Source: Amoebophrya sp. A120
Taxonomy: Eukaryota; Sar; Dinophyceae; Syndiniales; Amoebophryaceae
Direction of reading: 5' to 3'
Length of the DNA: 64,000 nt
Assembly: GCA_905178155.1 (NCBI GenBank)
Contig: CAJINV010000021.1
Span: 850,449 to 914,448, forward strand
Shown here piece by piece: positions 63,961 to 64,000 of the stretch. The first letter of the stretch is position 1, and each line of letters starts with the position of its first letter. The translations under genes and the position numbers were made by a program. The notes below the pieces were generated by a model. It ran no database searches, was not told the origin of the DNA, and worked only from the letters and a program-made list of their open reading frames with translations.

Positions 63961-64000
63961 TATCCACTCAAGAAGTACTATCGCACTCGTAGTAATTATC
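63961..64000. mobile_element. Introner element, family A, truncated by window end
   Basis: Begins TATCCACTCAAGAAGTACT then ATCGCACTCGTAGTAATT, matching the left side of other family A copies. The left TSD would be CAAGG at 63956. The right end is beyond the window. Confidence 0.8.

Overview
This is a nuclear genomic window from a eukaryote with very many introns. I infer an alveolate, most likely a dinoflagellate of the Syndiniales/Amoebophrya type. The reasons are that every gene I can support is on the minus strand (a unidirectional gene array), a clear Aurora kinase is present, and the introns are mostly transposon-like introner elements with non-GT-AG boundaries. The species assignment is inference; nothing in the window names it.

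The dominant feature is a set of 54 introner elements (53 complete, one cut by the window end). They belong to about 14 terminal-inverted-repeat (TIR) families of roughly 110-370 bp, plus one 1,556-bp element. Nearly all start TAT and end ATA, and they are flanked by 5-bp target-site duplications (TSDs); the large one has an 8-bp TSD. Family labels used here, with the core of each TIR: A TGCAAAAGTATCG; B AAATGCAAATATGTCTGG; C GAAAAATCCCCCCTCCCCAT; D GGCGTTCTCAACTGTTAC; E GAGTAAAAACGTCCCCAC; F CAAGAAAAAAACTGTG; G GGAAGCGTCAGGATTGAAAT; H GACAGTGCACAACTC; I CCAGGAAAAAACACCC; J CCACAGTAAATTTCCCGTAC; K AATGAAAAATACCCC; L AAACAAAAAAAGTTCGTCAC; M CCCAGAGAAAAAAGCTGGCA; N ATCACAGAGAAAAAAGTG. All complete elements lie inside coding sequence. 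Removing the element plus one TSD copy restores the reading frame at each junction I traced. Seven rebuilt genes have coding lengths that are exact multiples of three, and an eighth does so with one less certain conventional intron.

Layout from low to high coordinate (genes are transcribed from high to low): 1-1850 palindrome array; 2481-2826 dispersed repeat; 2861-5176 secreted unknown protein; 5494-5693 67-bp tandem repeats; 6839-9467 surface-type proteins, one with an F5/8C-like domain; 9930-10430 AT-rich repeats; 10669-16812 membrane protein carrying the 1.56-kb intron element; 17834-20525 acidic secreted protein; 21031-23536 dual-specificity phosphatase; 23650-27050 purine-rich, 16-bp and 22-bp minisatellites; 29168-34820 disordered protein with 12 element introns; 35281-48956 a 2,384-residue single-pass membrane protein with 22 element introns and 2 conventional ones; 49630-50294 small coiled-coil protein; 50966-53849 Aurora kinase; 53850-56479 intergenic with a second copy of the dispersed repeat; 56480-58808 multi-pass membrane protein; 58883-59977 single-pass protein; 61172-62683 cysteine-rich zinc-ribbon protein; 63233-63960 3' end of another gene.

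Conventional GT-AG introns coexist with the elements in the same genes (three in Aurora kinase, two in the giant gene), so two intron classes can be compared side by side. No bacterial, organellar, tRNA, rRNA or CRISPR features were found.
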